Below, piece after piece: positions 16,305 through 23,649 of a DNA stretch of 64,000 nucleotides. Positions within the stretch are counted from its first letter, which is position 1, and each line of letters starts with the position of its first letter. The position numbers were made by a program, and so were the translations under genes. The DNA is from Nocardioides sp. JS614. Its GTDB lineage: Bacteria > Actinomycetota > Actinomycetes > Propionibacteriales > Nocardioidaceae. The notes below the pieces were generated by a model. The model searched no databases. It was not told the DNA's origin and was given only the letters and a program-made list of their open reading frames with translations. Where the stretch lies: the NCBI RefSeq assembly GCF_000015265.1, contig NC_008699.1, forward strand, positions 3,286,001 through 3,350,000. The letters run 5' to 3'.

Positions 16305-17555
16305 TCAGGCCGGCAACGGCTCCTCGGCCCGGTTCGTGACCGCCTGAGCCGCGTGCGGAAGCACCCGGCCGAGCAGCACGGTCAGACCGGCACCGACCAG
16401 CGACATCACGACCAGCGCGACCCAGATCTGGGACGGGCCGCGGTCCAGGAGCCAGGCGAAGGCGACCGGCGCCACGGTGCTGGCCAGGTTCCAGGCCAGC
16501 TGGATCAGCGCGAGGTAGCGCCCGCGCAGGTGCTCCGGCGCGGCCTCCGCCGACAGCGCGCCGAGCACCGGCCCGCCGAGCAGCTCCCCCAGCGTGTAGA
16601 TGCCCGAGCCGAGCACCACCACCGCCGCGGCGAGCCCGACCGAGAGCCGACTCGCGCCGAGCAGCACGACGAACGAGGCCGCGAACACCAGGTTGCTGAG
16701 CAGCAGCACCCGCCAGCGCAGCGCGCCGGTCATCGCCCGGACCGTCAGCCCCTGGCCGAAGCCCACCATCACGGTGTTCAGCGTGAACACCGCGCCGGTG
16801 ACCCAGCCGGAGAGCCCGAGCACGGTGGTCGCATACACGGGCACCGCGAAGTTCAGCACCATCATCGCCGTCGAGTAGGCCATCTGGGTGACCCACAGCA
16901 GCCGGTACGGCCGGTCGCGCAGCACGGTGCCCCACGCGCCCTCGACCGCGCGGTGCGCGACACTCGCCGTCGGCGGCACGGCCAGCAGCAGGAGGAAGGC
17001 GACGACGTACGACACGGCGTTGGCCAGCACGACCGCCGAGTACGCCGTGGTGGTGCCGATCGTGATCGCGAGGCCGGACGCGAGCCCGCCGACCGCGAAG
17101 CCGACGTTGCGCAGCGCCCCGAGGAAGCCGAACCACTTCTCCCGCTCTCCCGGCGCCGAGATCGCGGCGACGATGTTGCCGTAGGAGCCCCAGAAGGCGG
17201 TCCGGCCCACCGTCACGACGACCGTCCACAGGGTCAGGCCGACGAAGGAGTCGGTCGCGAGGTAGGCGACGAAGCCGGCCGTCTGGAGCAGGTTGCCGGC
17301 GAGCAGCACGTGCTTGGCGCCGTAGCGGTCGACCAGGCCACCGAGCAGCGGGCCTGCGGGCAGCGCGACCGCCGACGCCAGTGAGATCGCGGCCCCGACC
17401 TGCACGAGCGACAGGTCGGTCGTGACGAGGAAGTAGAGGATCGAGACCGGCATGAACACACCGCTGCCGATCGCGTCGATGGCGATGGCGGTGACGAACC
17501 TGCGGTGGTTGCCCACGGAGGGGAACCCCAGCGCGGCGCCGATGCGGTCGAGCAC
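16305..17555 (-). CDS. MFS transporter
   Basis: This 416-residue protein has about twelve transmembrane segments. The MFS loop-2/3 motif GPLLGGLVDRYGAKH is near residue 70 and a second-half counterpart is less conserved. Such proteins are usually drug or metabolite exporters, and the substrate is not evident. The open frame extends far upstream, but the start is set at GTG 17555 because AGGAGG lies 7 nt before it; GTG 17559-17561 is only 2 nt from that site. The gene is divergent from the DUF1028 gene. Confidence 0.82.
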   Translation of the reverse strand: MLDRIGAALGFPSVGNHRRFVTAIAIDAIGSGVFMPVSILYFLVTTDLSLVQVGAAISLASAVALPAGPLLGGLVDRYGAKHVLLAGNLLQTAGFVAYLATDSFVGLTLWTVVVTVGRTAFWGSYGNIVAAISAPGEREKWFGFLGALRNVGFAVGGLASGLAITIGTTTAYSAVVLANAVSYVVAFLLLLAVPPTASVAHRAVEGAWGTVLRDRPYRLLWVTQMAYSTAMMVLNFAVPVYATTVLGLSGWVTGAVFTLNTVMVGFGQGLTVRAMTGALRWRVLLLSNLVFAASFVVLLGASRLSVGLAAAVVVLGSGIYTLGELLGGPVLGALSAEAAPEHLRGRYLALIQLAWNLASTVAPVAFAWLLDRGPSQIWVALVVMSLVGAGLTVLLGRVLPHAAQAVTNRAEEPLPA

Positions 17556-17618
17556 CCCCACATCCTCCTGCCTCGGGCCGCGTGGTCGGCAACCCGATAT
17601 CGCCATGCTGCCGTCCTC

Positions 17619-17624
17619 TAGGGT
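17619..17624 (+). promoter_or_regulatory. -10 box of a leaderless promoter for the DUF1028 gene
   Basis: TAGGGT lies 6 nt before ATG 17631. Confidence 0.55.
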
Positions 17625-17630
17625 CGGGCC

Positions 17631-18473
17631 ATGACGTTCTCGATCGTGGCCCGGTCCGCCGACGGTGAGTCCTGGGGCGTGGCCGTGGCCTCCAAGTTCC
17701 TCGCCGTCGGAGCCGCCGTCCCGGCGGCGGTGGCCGGGGTCGGCGCGATCGCCACCCAGGCCGACGCCAACGTCGCCTACAAGGGCCAGGCGCTCGCGCA
17801 CCTCGACGACGGCGCCACCGCCTCCGTCGCCCTCCAACGGCTGCTGGAGGAGGACGACGGACGCGAGCACCGCCAGGTCGGCATCGTCGACGTGGACGGC
17901 AACGCGGCCAGTCACACCGGCGCGGACTGCCTCGACTGGGCCGGCAGCCTGACCGGCGCCGGCTACGCCATCCAGGGCAACATCCTCACCGGCTCCGAGG
18001 TCGTCGAGGCGATGGAGGCGGCCTGGCTCGCCGGGCCGCCGGACGCACCGCTCGCGCACCTGCTGCTCGCAGCCTTGGCTGCGGGCGACGAGGCCGGCGG
18101 CGACTCGCGCGGCCGCCAGTCGGCGGCGCTCCTGGTCGTCCGGGACGGCGCCGGGTACGGCGGCCTCGACGACATCGCCGTGGACCTGCGAGTCGACGAC
18201 CACGCGAGCCCGATCGCCGAGCTGACCCGGCTGCTCGAGCTCAACGACCTCTACCTCACCGCGTCCACCGAGGAGGAGAAGGTCCCGGTCACTCCGGAGC
18301 TCGAGGCGGAGCTCGAGGAGCTGGCCCGCGCGGCCGGGGCCCGGGACCTCCAGGCCTGGGTCGGCACCGAGAACTACGAGATGCGGGTGGCGCCGGACGG
18401 GACCTGGATCGACGTCAAGATCCTGGAGATCCTGCGCGGGACCAGGGGCGGCGCCGGGGGTACCTCGGCATGA
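17631..18473 (+). CDS. DUF1028 protein (Ntn-hydrolase-like) with C-terminal extension
   Basis: A 280-residue protein whose first 200 residues match the DUF1028 pattern: start MTFSIVARSADGESWGVAVAS, then GAIATQADANVAYKGQALAHL, HTGADCLDWAG and YAIQGNIL. The fold is related to Ntn hydrolases. About 75 further residues (from VTPELEAELEEL) form a helical extension seen in some members and likened to peptidoglycan-binding modules. The function is unproven. It overlaps the glpK start by 4 nt (ATGA), so it is translationally coupled to glycerol kinase. Confidence 0.8.
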   Translation: MTFSIVARSADGESWGVAVASKFLAVGAAVPAAVAGVGAIATQADANVAYKGQALAHLDDGATASVALQRLLEEDDGREHRQVGIVDVDGNAASHTGADCLDWAGSLTGAGYAIQGNILTGSEVVEAMEAAWLAGPPDAPLAHLLLAALAAGDEAGGDSRGRQSAALLVVRDGAGYGGLDDIAVDLRVDDHASPIAELTRLLELNDLYLTASTEEEKVPVTPELEAELEELARAAGARDLQAWVGTENYEMRVAPDGTWIDVKILEILRGTRGGAGGTSA

Positions 18474-19951
18474 GCGTCCTCGCGATCGACGCCGGCACCA
18501 CCGGGGTCACCGCCGTGGTGGTGGAGCACGACGGCTCGATCGCGGTCAAGGGCTACCAGGAGTTCGCGCAGCACTTCCCCCAGCCCGGCTGGGTGGAGCA
18601 TTCCCCCGAGGAGATCTGGCAGGCCACCCTGGAGGCGGTCCGGGACGTGCTCCAGCGGTACGACGCGTCGCGGCTCGAGGCCGTCGGGATCACCAACCAG
18701 CGCGAGACGGTGCTGCTCTGGGACCGCGAGACCCTCGGGTCGCCGCGCCGCGCGATCGTCTGGCAGGACCGTCGTACCGCCGACCTGTGCACGCGGCTGC
18801 GCGAGGCCGGCCACGAGGCGCGGGTCAGCGAGCTGACCGGGCTGCGCCTGGACCCGTACTTCTCGGGCACCAAGCTGATGTGGCTGGCCGAGAACGAGCC
18901 GCACACCTGGGCGCTGGTCGAGTCGGGCCGCTACGCGATCGGCACCGTCGACTCCTACCTGATCGCGCGGATGACCCGTGGCACCTGGCACGCCACCGAC
19001 GTGTCGAACGCGTCCCGGACGCTCCTGCTCGACCTGGAGACCGGCGAGTGGTCCGACGAGCTGTGCTCGCTGTTCGGGGTGCCGCGCGACGCGCTGCCGG
19101 AGCTGGTGCCGAACTGGGGCGAGATCGCGACCACCGACCCGACGACGTTCCTCGACCTGTCGCTGCCGATCTCGGGCCTGGCCGGCGACCAGCAGTCCGC
19201 GCTGTTCGGCCAGACCTGCTTCGACGAGGGCGACTCCAAGTGCACCTACGGGACCGGGTCGTTCATCCTCACCAACACCGGCACGACGATCCAGCGCTCG
19301 GACGCCGGACTCCTCGCGACGGCCGCCTGGCGCTCGCCGTCCGGCGAGCTCACCTACGCGACCGAGGGCGCGATCTTCGTGACCGGTGCCGCCGTGCAGT
19401 GGCTGCGCGACGGGCTGCAGATCGTGGGCTCGGCCGCCGAGACCGAGCCGATCGCGCGCACCGTCGCCGACACCGGCGGGGTCGTCTTCGTGCCCGCGCT
19501 GACCGGCCTGGGCGCGCCGCACTGGGACCCGCACGCCCGGGGCCTGGTCATCGGCATCACCCGCGGCACCACCCGCGCACACCTGGTCCGCGCCGCGCTC
19601 GAGGCGATCGCGTTCGAGGTCCGCGACGTGCTCGACACCCTCTCCGGCGCGGGCGCCGGGCTGTCCTCGCTGCGCGTGGACGGCGGCGCCTCCGCCAACA
19701 ACCTGCTCTGCCAGATCCAGGCCGACCAGGTCGGCGTACCGGTCGAGCGCCCGGCGACCGTCGAGACCACCGCCTTGGGCGCCGCGTTCCTGGCCGGGCT
19801 CGGGGCCGGCGTGTGGGGGTCGACCGACGACCTCCGCGAGACCTGGCGGCTGGATCGGCGCTTCGAGCCCGCCCTCGACCGGCCCACCGCCGACGCCGCC
19901 CACGCCCGCTGGACCGACGCCGTCGAGCGCGCCAAGGACTGGGCCGACTGA
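18470..19951 (+). CDS. glpK: Glycerol kinase
   Basis: This 493-residue FGGY-family kinase converts glycerol to sn-glycerol 3-phosphate with ATP. It starts with the phosphate-binding stretch LAIDAGTTGVTAVVV and contains ITNQRETVLLWDRET, GTVDSYLIARM, AGDQQSALFGQTCF and KCTYGTGSFIL, plus the C-terminal LRVDGGASANNLLCQIQAD. Length and order are those of GlpK. Usual partners (facilitator GlpF, dehydrogenase GlpD) are not adjacent; the upstream coupled partner is the DUF1028 protein. Transcription probably stops at the large inverted repeat 21 nt downstream. Confidence 0.95.
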   Translation: MSVLAIDAGTTGVTAVVVEHDGSIAVKGYQEFAQHFPQPGWVEHSPEEIWQATLEAVRDVLQRYDASRLEAVGITNQRETVLLWDRETLGSPRRAIVWQDRRTADLCTRLREAGHEARVSELTGLRLDPYFSGTKLMWLAENEPHTWALVESGRYAIGTVDSYLIARMTRGTWHATDVSNASRTLLLDLETGEWSDELCSLFGVPRDALPELVPNWGEIATTDPTTFLDLSLPISGLAGDQQSALFGQTCFDEGDSKCTYGTGSFILTNTGTTIQRSDAGLLATAAWRSPSGELTYATEGAIFVTGAAVQWLRDGLQIVGSAAETEPIARTVADTGGVVFVPALTGLGAPHWDPHARGLVIGITRGTTRAHLVRAALEAIAFEVRDVLDTLSGAGAGLSSLRVDGGASANNLLCQIQADQVGVPVERPATVETTALGAAFLAGLGAGVWGSTDDLRETWRLDRRFEPALDRPTADAAHARWTDAVERAKDWAD

Positions 19952-19971
19952 GGCCTGCTCGACCCGAGCGA

Positions 19972-20030
19972 TAGTCCCTGACGGTTGCGCGGTTCGGGAG
20001 CGCTCCCAGACCCGCAAACGTCAGGGACTA
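19972..20030. repeat. 59-bp two-level palindrome between convergent genes
   Basis: TAGTCCCTGACG (19972-19983) is perfectly inverted at 20019-20030. Inside are a second pair, TTGCG/CGCAA, and a central GGGAGCGCTCCC. It can serve as a bidirectional terminator for glpK and the minus-strand coiled-coil gene. The outer repeat also supplies the TAG stop of that gene. Its regular nested structure suggests a REP-like or miniature element rather than a simple terminator; no second copy occurs in this window. Confidence 0.6.
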
Positions 20031-20912
20031 CCGGCGAAGCTTCGCGAGGGCGGCGGCCGCGGCGTCGCGTTCCTCGCGGGCGTCGCGCCGCGCGGTCTCC
20101 GCCTCGTCGCGGGCCTCCTCGGCCTCCGCGATCTCGTCGTCGACCTCCTCGGCCACCGACTCCAGCTCGGCGATCCGCCCGCGCAGCTCGTCGATCTCCG
20201 CCTGGATCTGCAGGCTGCGCGCCGCGAGCTCGGCGTACGCCGCCGTCGCCTCGTCGTGGGCCTCGGCGGCCTCCTCGAGCTCGGTCTCGGCGGCCGCCAG
20301 GGCCTGCTCGGCCGCCGCGATCGCCTTGCGGTCCGCCTCGGGGTCGGGCACCACGTGCAGGTCGGGGCGCCGCGGCGGCTCGGCGGCACGCGCGGGGGCC
20401 TCGAAGCCGAGGGCCTCGGGGACCGCGATGGCGCCGGCGAGGTCCGCCGGGTCCAGGCCCGTGGTCGCGAGCGCAGTCACGAGCATCCCGCTGCGCACGG
20501 CCCGCGCGCAGTCGGCGTCGACCATCGCGGCGGTCAGCGTGGCCTCGACCTGGTCGGCGACCGCCTCGGTGACCCTGGTGCCCTCCTCCCGGGCGGTACG
20601 CCGGGCCCGGGTGGTGACCGCCGCCGTCAGCTGCCGGCGCTGCCTGGTGAGCTCGCGCAGCACGTCGCCGGACATCGCCGCCTGGGCCTCCCGCAGCGCC
20701 GCGCCGACGGAGAGCACCTGCTCGACCTGCTCGCTCTCGCGGCGGACCAGCAGGTTCACGACCCAGGCGGCGACCGACGGCTTCCGCAGCGCCTTGACCT
20801 GCTTGGCCAGGTCGGTGCCCTTGAGCTCCCTGACCCGGGCGTCGCGCGCCGGGGTGAACTCGGCCAGCGGCAGGCCGTACAGCTCGTCCGCGATCTCGAG
20901 CAGCTCGGCCAT
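20028..20912 (-). CDS. Conserved actinobacterial coiled-coil protein of unknown function
   Basis: A 294-residue acidic protein with no recognised catalytic motif. Residues 1-60 (PLAEFTPARDARVRELKG, KPSVAAWVVNLLVRR) look like a conserved domain. Residues about 195-294 are a long Glu/Ala-rich coiled coil. No signal peptide or transmembrane segment is present. TAGGGT 6 nt before the ATG overlaps the stop of the upstream flavin reductase gene, so it has its own likely leaderless promoter. The stop codon lies inside the 19972-20030 palindrome. Confidence 0.75.
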   Translation of the reverse strand: MAELLEIADELYGLPLAEFTPARDARVRELKGTDLAKQVKALRKPSVAAWVVNLLVRRESEQVEQVLSVGAALREAQAAMSGDVLRELTRQRRQLTAAVTTRARRTAREEGTRVTEAVADQVEATLTAAMVDADCARAVRSGMLVTALATTGLDPADLAGAIAVPEALGFEAPARAAEPPRRPDLHVVPDPEADRKAIAAAEQALAAAETELEEAAEAHDEATAAYAELAARSLQIQAEIDELRGRIAELESVAEEVDDEIAEAEEARDEAETARRDAREERDAAAAALAKLRR

Positions 20913-20918
20913 GGCAGG

Positions 20919-20924
20919 ACCCTA
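20919..20924 (-). promoter_or_regulatory. -10 box of a leaderless promoter for the coiled-coil gene
   Basis: TAGGGT on the minus strand lies 6 nt before ATG 20912; its TAG is also the stop of the upstream gene. Confidence 0.45.
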
Positions 20925-21425
20925 CGGGCGGACCCAGCGGCCGCGGCGGTGCACCAGGGGTTGGTCGTCCGCGCCGACCACGACCTCCTCGATCGCGAGG
21001 GTGAGCAGCGAGGACCAGCCGACCGCCGCGGTCGACTCCAGCCGCACCCCCGCCCAGGTCGACGCGTCGGCGAGCCGCGGCCCCCACGCGGTCTCCTCGA
21101 AGGCGGCCGTGCGGAACGGCCCGCCGGGCGCGGGCGCCGTCCCGGCGAACGCCTCCGCCAGGTCGCGGTGCACCCAGGAGAGGAGCTGGACGACCGCGCG
21201 GCCGGTGCGGGCGACGACCGCGGCCAGGTCGCTGTCGGGGTCCACGAGCGCGAGCACCCGGGCCGGCTCGCCGTTCGCGACCATCAGCGAGCTCACCGTG
21301 AGGCCGGCCCGGGAGGTGTCGTCACCGGCGGTCACCAAGGCGACGGTGCCGGTGATCCGGCCGCGGAACCGGCGGACCGGGTCGGGCTCCGGGTCGAGGA
21401 ACGGGTGCGCGGAGTGGATCGTCAA
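20922..21425 (-). CDS. Flavin reductase-like (FMN-binding split barrel) protein
   Basis: A 167-residue protein with the split-barrel flavin reductase pattern: GTVALVTAGD, SRAGLTVSSLMVANGEPARVLALVD and a C-terminal VVVGADDQPLVHRRGRW. Such proteins reduce free flavin for a partner monooxygenase or bind FMN themselves; no monooxygenase is adjacent. It uses a TTG start that overlaps the plsC stop (TTGA), indicating coupling to the upstream acyltransferase gene. Confidence 0.75.
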   Translation of the reverse strand: MTIHSAHPFLDPEPDPVRRFRGRITGTVALVTAGDDTSRAGLTVSSLMVANGEPARVLALVDPDSDLAAVVARTGRAVVQLLSWVHRDLAEAFAGTAPAPGGPFRTAAFEETAWGPRLADASTWAGVRLESTAAVGWSSLLTLAIEEVVVGADDQPLVHRRGRWVRP

Positions 21426-22165
21426 GACGCGAGCTTGGGCTCGTCGGGCTCACCCGGCTCCTGCTGCGCGGCCGCGTCCTTCTCGCTCTTCCGCGACTCC
21501 TCCTTCGCCCGGGCGCCGTACATGTCGACGTACTCCTGGCCGGAGAGGCGCATGATCTCGTACATGATCTCGTCGGTGATCGAGCGCAGGATGTAGCGGT
21601 CGCTCTCCATCCCGTCGTAGCGGGAGAAGTCCAGCGGCGCCCCGAAGCGCACGACCGGGCGGGTGAACCGGCCGAACTTCTTGCCCGGCGGCGCCACCAC
21701 GTCGGTGCCGAGGACCGCGACCGGGACCACCGGCACCTTCGCCTCGAGCGCCAGCCGCGCGACGCCGACCTTGCCGCGGTAGAGCCGCCCGTCGTGCGAG
21801 CGGGTGCCCTCCGGATAGATGCCGAACAGCTCGCCCTCGGCGAGCACCCGCTTGGCGGAGATGATCGCGCCCTCTGCGGCGCCGCCTCCCGACCGGTCGA
21901 TCGGCACCTGGCCGGATCCCGCGAAGAACGTCCGCTGCAGCCAGCCCTTGAGGCCCTTGCCGGTGAAGTACTCGGCCTTGGCCACGAACGTCACGCGGCG
22001 CGGGAGCGTGAGCGGCATGAACAGCCAGTCGGCGTACGACAGATGGTTGCTGGCCAGGATCGCGGGGCCCTCGAGCGGGACGTTCTCGGCGCCGTACACG
22101 CGGGGCCGGAACACCAGGCGCAGCCACGGTCCGAGGGCGATCCACTTCAAGAACCAGTAGAACAC
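21422..22165 (-). CDS. plsC: 1-acyl-sn-glycerol-3-phosphate acyltransferase family protein
   Basis: A 247-residue membrane-associated acyltransferase that makes phosphatidic acid in phospholipid synthesis. The catalytic HX4D motif is in ASNHLSYADWLF and the second family motif is YPEGTRSHDGRLYRGKVG. An N-terminal hydrophobic stretch (FYWFLKWIALGPWLRLVF) anchors it. The charged 30-residue C-terminal tail is not conserved. A homologue occupies the equivalent place in M. tuberculosis (Rv2182c, from memory). It is the first gene of a coupled pair with the flavin reductase-like gene. Confidence 0.9.
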   Translation of the reverse strand: MFYWFLKWIALGPWLRLVFRPRVYGAENVPLEGPAILASNHLSYADWLFMPLTLPRRVTFVAKAEYFTGKGLKGWLQRTFFAGSGQVPIDRSGGGAAEGAIISAKRVLAEGELFGIYPEGTRSHDGRLYRGKVGVARLALEAKVPVVPVAVLGTDVVAPPGKKFGRFTRPVVRFGAPLDFSRYDGMESDRYILRSITDEIMYEIMRLSGQEYVDMYGARAKEESRKSEKDAAAQQEPGEPDEPKLAS

Positions 22166-22264
22166 CGACGACCTCCCAACCGACCCGAGACATCCGACGG
22201 GCGAAGCCTAGACCGTCGCGCGCGACTTCCCCCATACCGAGGTCGGCCGGACCCTCGGGTGCGG

Positions 22265-22270
22265 CAGAAT
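22265..22270 (+). promoter_or_regulatory. -10 box of a leaderless promoter for the esterase gene
   Basis: CAGAAT lies 7 nt before ATG 22278. Confidence 0.4.
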
Positions 22271-22277
22271 CCCGGCC

Positions 22278-23051
22278 ATGACCATCCACCCGCTCGCCAC
22301 CCCGCTCTCCCGCCCGGCGCGGCCGGAGCTCACCGGCGGCCGACGCGTCGGCGTGCTGCTCAGCCACGGCTTCACCGGCCAGCCGGCCTCCATCACGCCG
22401 TGGGGCGAGGCCCTGGCGGAGCACGGGTACGCCGTCGAGGTGCCGCGCCTGCCCGGGCACGGCACGACCTGGCAGGAGCTGAACACCCTGACCTGGGCGG
22501 ACTGGTACGCCGAGATCACCCGCACGTTCGAGAAGCTCCTCGCGGACAACGACGCGGTCGTGGTGGGCGGGCTGTCGATGGGCGGTGCCCTGGTGCTGCG
22601 GCTGGCGGCGGACCGCCCCGACCGGGTCGCGGGCGTCGTCGTGGTGAACCCCGCGCTCGCCACGAAGCGGCTGGACGTGAAGCTGCTGCCGCTGCTCAAG
22701 CACGTCGTGCCGTCCTTCCCGGGCATCGCCAACGACATCAAGAAGTCCGGCGTGCAGGAGCACGGCTACGACCGGACCCCGCTCAAGGCGATCCACTCGA
22801 TGATGCGGGCCTGGCCCGGCCTGGTCCGCGACCTGCCCCGGATCACCGCACCCGTGCTCTACTTCCGCTCGACCGAGGACCACGTCGTCGACGAGGCGAC
22901 CGAGCCGCTGATCCTGTCCGGGATCTCCTCGCGCGACGTCACGGTCACCCGGCTGCCGGAGAGCTACCACGTCGCGACCCTCGACAACGACGCCGAGCAG
23001 ATCTACGCGGACACCGCCGCATTCGTGGCCCGCGTCACCTCCGGTTCGTAG
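22278..23051 (+). CDS. Alpha/beta hydrolase, carboxylesterase or monoacylglycerol lipase type
   Basis: This 257-residue cytoplasmic hydrolase has the Est30-like layout. GVLLSHGFTGQPAS supplies the oxyanion region and VVGGLSMGGALV the nucleophile serine. The acidic residue is in FRSTEDHVVD and the histidine in LPESYHVATLDND. It probably hydrolyses short or medium acyl esters or monoacylglycerols, which suits its place beside plsC. It diverges from plsC. Confidence 0.85.
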   Translation: MTIHPLATPLSRPARPELTGGRRVGVLLSHGFTGQPASITPWGEALAEHGYAVEVPRLPGHGTTWQELNTLTWADWYAEITRTFEKLLADNDAVVVGGLSMGGALVLRLAADRPDRVAGVVVVNPALATKRLDVKLLPLLKHVVPSFPGIANDIKKSGVQEHGYDRTPLKAIHSMMRAWPGLVRDLPRITAPVLYFRSTEDHVVDEATEPLILSGISSRDVTVTRLPESYHVATLDNDAEQIYADTAAFVARVTSGS

Positions 23052-23059
23052 CGCGGGCC

Positions 23060-23065
23060 TACGCT
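23060..23065 (+). promoter_or_regulatory. -10 box of a leaderless promoter for the small membrane protein gene
   Basis: TACGCT lies 7 nt before GTG 23073 and decides between the two in-frame GTG codons at 23067 and 23073. Confidence 0.4.
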
Positions 23066-23072
23066 CGTGGGT

Positions 23073-23531
23073 GTGCAGCCGGACCGACCTGACCAGCCGG
23101 ACCGCCCGGACGGCGACGACGAGGAGCGCGCCTGGCGCGCCATCGTCGAGAACTACGGGGAGCGGGCCGAGCTCGACGAGCCGCGCGCACCCGAGCCGCC
23201 GCCGTACTCCTCCGCGCCGTTCGGCGGGCGGTTCGGCGACCTGCGCGCGCTCGGGCACGAGGACGAGGACGAGCCGTTCGTGGCCGAGGAGGAGGGCTTC
23301 GAGCCTCCGGAGCCGCCGCCCCTCCCCCGGGTCGCACCCGACCGGCTGGCCGCTTGGCTCGGCGTCTTCGGCTCGCCCGCCGTGCTGCTGTTCGCCCTGG
23401 TCTTCTCGATCTCGCTGCCCGAGCTCGTCGCCTACTTCCTGATCGCGGCGTTCGTCGGCGGCTTCGGCTACCTGGTCTTCCGGATGCCCCGCGGGCCCCG
23501 CGACCCGTGGGACGACGGCGCCCAGGTGTGA
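23073..23531 (+). CDS. Small membrane protein with acidic, proline-rich N-terminal region
   Basis: A 152-residue protein of unknown function. The first 90 residues are acidic and Pro-rich, with AWRAIVENYGERAELDEP followed by repeated Glu/Asp and PEPPP stretches. Two transmembrane helices follow (AVLLFALVFSISLPELVAYF and an adjoining segment), then a short basic tail. Similar DUF-type proteins are widespread in actinobacteria. Start 23073 fits the -10 box better than GTG 23067. Confidence 0.6.
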   Translation: MQPDRPDQPDRPDGDDEERAWRAIVENYGERAELDEPRAPEPPPYSSAPFGGRFGDLRALGHEDEDEPFVAEEEGFEPPEPPPLPRVAPDRLAAWLGVFGSPAVLLFALVFSISLPELVAYFLIAAFVGGFGYLVFRMPRGPRDPWDDGAQV

Positions 23532-23566
23532 GCGCCCCGGCCCGACCCGGGCCAGCGGTGAGATAG

Positions 23567-23593
23567 CAACCGCTTTCCGTCGGAAATTGGTTG
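23567..23593. promoter_or_regulatory. 27-bp palindromic operator upstream of the ornithine cyclodeaminase gene
   Basis: CAACC (23567-23571) and GGTTG (23589-23593) flank a perfect TTTCC-GTC-GGAAA core centred on 23580. Its centre is about 70 bp before the predicted transcription start at 23650. It is not followed by a U-tract, so it fits a protein-binding site better than a terminator. The regulator family is unknown; an amino-acid-responsive factor is a guess. Confidence 0.5.
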
Positions 23594-23636
23594 TAGCCGC
23601 ACCGCCAGCCTCGGCGCCCGACGCGATCCACCTCGT

Positions 23637-23642
23637 TATCGT
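23637..23642 (+). promoter_or_regulatory. -10 box of a leaderless promoter for the ornithine cyclodeaminase gene
   Basis: TATCGT lies 7 nt before GTG 23650, supporting that start over the upstream TTG 23587, which lies inside the operator palindrome. Confidence 0.45.
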
Positions 23643-23649
23643 GCAGCCC

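Noticed and set aside
23567..23593. Terminator for the preceding small membrane protein gene
   Set aside because: The symmetric TTTCC-GTC-GGAAA core has a 3-nt loop, A/T-rich arms and no U-tract, so it would make a poor hairpin.
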